A stretch of 8,715 nt of DNA from an uncultured Eubacteriales bacterium. Lineage in GTDB: Bacteria > Bacillota > Clostridia > Oscillospirales > CAG-272. The notes under the pieces were generated by a model that did no database searches, was not told the DNA's origin, and saw only the letters and a program-made list of their open reading frames with translations. Shown piece by piece: positions 7,651 through 8,715 of the stretch. Position 1 is the first letter of the stretch. Each line of letters begins with the position of its first letter. Location: contig CATLAS010000019.1 in the NCBI GenBank assembly GCA_949878535.1, forward strand, positions 1 through 8,715, in the 5' to 3' direction. The translations under genes were made by a program, and so were the position numbers.

Positions 7651-8049
7651 GGATTCGATTACCCTTTCAGTGGACACTAAATTTCGTTTCTCTATTTCCT
7701 CCGCGATAGGGTGCACGAAGACCCCGATTTCATCGAACGGAACAAGGCCGACCTCTGCGCCTCGCTCCAGAGCACGATCATCGACATCCTGCTGGGCAAG
7801 CTCGTCAAGGCGGCCAAACAGTACGACATCCGCGAAATCGCCATCGCCGGCGGCGTATCGGCCAACTCCGGGCTGCGCACGGCCATCGAACGGGAGGGCG
7901 CCAAACGAAAGTGGCACACCTACCTGCCGGAATTCAAGTTCACGACGGACAACGCCGCGATGATCGCCATCACCGGCTACTTCAAGTACCAGCGCGGCGA
8001 ATTTGCCGACATGTCGGTCGCCCCGGTGGCCCGCATCAGTGCGATGTAA
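7651..8049 (+). pseudogene. tsaD: 5'-truncated tsaD fragment (tRNA threonylcarbamoyladenosine synthase, C-terminal part) with in-frame stop
   Basis: From 7684 the frame reads SFLYFLRDRVHEDPDFIE and continues to TAA at 8047-8049. It holds two hallmark segments of the TsaD/Kae1 family: GGVSANSGLR (codons from 7849) and TTDNAAMIA, whose Asp at 7948-7950 matches the conserved metal-binding Asp of the family. TsaD transfers the threonylcarbamoyl group to A37 of ANN-decoding tRNAs together with TsaB and TsaE. The wording ITGYFKYQRGEF and VAPVARI suggests a Bacteroidales source, Alistipes-like. Homology continues a little upstream as VDGFDYPFSG, where the family has GFDYSFSGLKTSFLYFL, but here a TAA at 7678-7680 interrupts it. 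Only about 130 of the usual ~340 residues are present. GTG 7711 is the Val of the family sequence, not a true start, and has no ribosome binding site. Either a decayed copy or a fragment next to a junction or sequencing error. Confidence 0.78.
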
Positions 8050-8083
8050 GACGGGCTTCGGTCCGACGGCTCCTCTTTCGGGC

Positions 8084-8103
8084 GGATGCGGGACTTCGCA
8101 TCC
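8084..8103 (+). terminator. Possible terminator hairpin after the tsaD fragment
   Basis: GGATGCG (8084-8090) pairs perfectly with CGCATCC (8097-8103) around a six-base loop. It sits 35 bases after the tsaD stop codon. A pyrimidine-rich, moderately T-rich stretch follows (8106-8119), not a clean T-run. Position and shape fit a transcription terminator, but in GC-rich DNA a 7-bp stem can arise by chance. Confidence 0.35.
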
Positions 8104-8715
8104 CGGTTCTGTATTTCTTCGTCCGCTTTTTCCGACGCCGGCGCAGGGCCGTTCCGTCCGACGCAAGTCGGTCGGGTTCGCGGAGCGACGTCCGATTCGA
8201 CGGAGGGCTGCCGCAACGCACTTGCATGGCGACTGTGCCCGGCAAGCGGGTGCCTGCGGCGTCCGTTCCTCCGGTAAAAGGCGGGCCCGGAACGGTCGGG
8301 AGCCGGTCTTTCGGATGACAGTTAGACCGTTCCTCGAAGCGATGCCGCCTCCGACGGTCGGCAATTGGCGGGATTCCGCCTCCGAAAATACGTTCGGGAC
8401 CGTCCGGAAACAAACGAAAGCGGGGGGCGAGCCTATCCTCCGTGTCGCGTACTCGTCGTGTCGAGCCGAAGCGGCAAGGGTGCGTCGTAACCCGTCTCCC
8501 GGTCGCGACCGAAAGCGGGGCGGATTCTCCTTGTTTTTGGATAAAACCGTTGTGCCCTGCGATGTGCCGATGTTTCGGGTTGCCGTTTCGAATCCGGTCG
8601 GAGGTTTTCGCATTACGGGTCGTGTGTCGGGAAGGAACCCGATCCTCGCGGGGATTTGCGTATGTCATCCGGAACGCATGGCGGCACGAGTTTCCGTCGA
8701 TACATTATAGAAATA
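8104..8715. other. GC-rich stretch without a supportable gene
   Basis: Frames longer than 200 codons are open on both strands at once, yet none shows a known motif, a sensible start with a ribosome binding site, or normal residue usage (Arg, Pro and Gly dominate). Short inverted repeats such as CCGAC/GTCGG around GCAA (8158-8171) and a repeated CGAAAGCGGGG word (near 8416 and 8510) were seen but form no larger structure. The last ~15 bases turn AT-rich, which might mark an upstream region of a gene beyond the edge. Confidence 0.45.

Noticed and set aside
7711..8049. A complete short gene starting at GTG 7711
   Set aside because: The family sequence continues upstream of this codon (FLYFLRDRV), and no ribosome binding site precedes it, so it is an internal Val codon of tsaD.
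7588..8613. Long minus-strand open frame (341 codons) overlapping the tsaD fragment
   Set aside because: It lies antisense to the clearly recognisable TsaD frame, has no known motif and unnatural residue usage, and reflects the scarcity of stop codons in GC-rich DNA.
8003..8710. Plus-strand frame of 235 codons overlapping the tsaD end
   Set aside because: It starts inside TsaD in another frame, reads as Arg/Pro-rich low-information sequence, and competes with open frames on the other strand.

Overview
The window joins two visibly different kinds of DNA. Positions 1 to roughly 6,900 have moderate GC (hand count 29 of 60 bases at 2401-2460). They carry two minus-strand genes with the look of a Firmicutes, probably Clostridia-type, siphovirus or prophage: an AAGGAG ribosome binding site and phage structural protein families common in gut Clostridia. 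From about 7,050 to the right edge the DNA is GC-rich (41 of 60 at 8161-8220). Its only recognisable protein is the C-terminal part of a Bacteroidales-like TsaD, which resembles the Alistipes/Bacteroidales group more than the phage's likely host. The simplest reading is a junction somewhere in about 6,890-7,050, either a contig chimera or a real rearrangement. The sequence alone cannot decide which.

Phage part, read on the minus strand. A giant open frame of 2,065 codons (7045 down to 848) encodes a large polyvalent protein. It has an acidic linker, a zincin-like metalloprotease domain with HELVH, a MuF C-terminal-type domain, two long coiled coils, a long central region of unassigned helical character, a hydrophobic C-terminal module, and two tandem copies of a domain of about 95 residues. 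After an 82-bp spacer holding a strong hairpin comes a baseplate upper protein (BppU-type) gene that runs off the left edge. Large polyvalent proteins of this class are thought to be packaged and delivered with phage DNA. The BppU-type protein would belong to the host-adsorption apparatus at the tail tip.

Right part. About 600 bp of GC-rich DNA without a convincing gene (7053-7650) is followed by a 5'-truncated tsaD fragment on the plus strand (7651-8049). That fragment keeps the GGVSANSGLR and TTDNAAM motifs but has an in-frame TAA just upstream. A small hairpin and about 600 bp of further GC-rich DNA with no supportable gene close the window. No tRNA, CRISPR array, transposase, integrase or attachment site was found.
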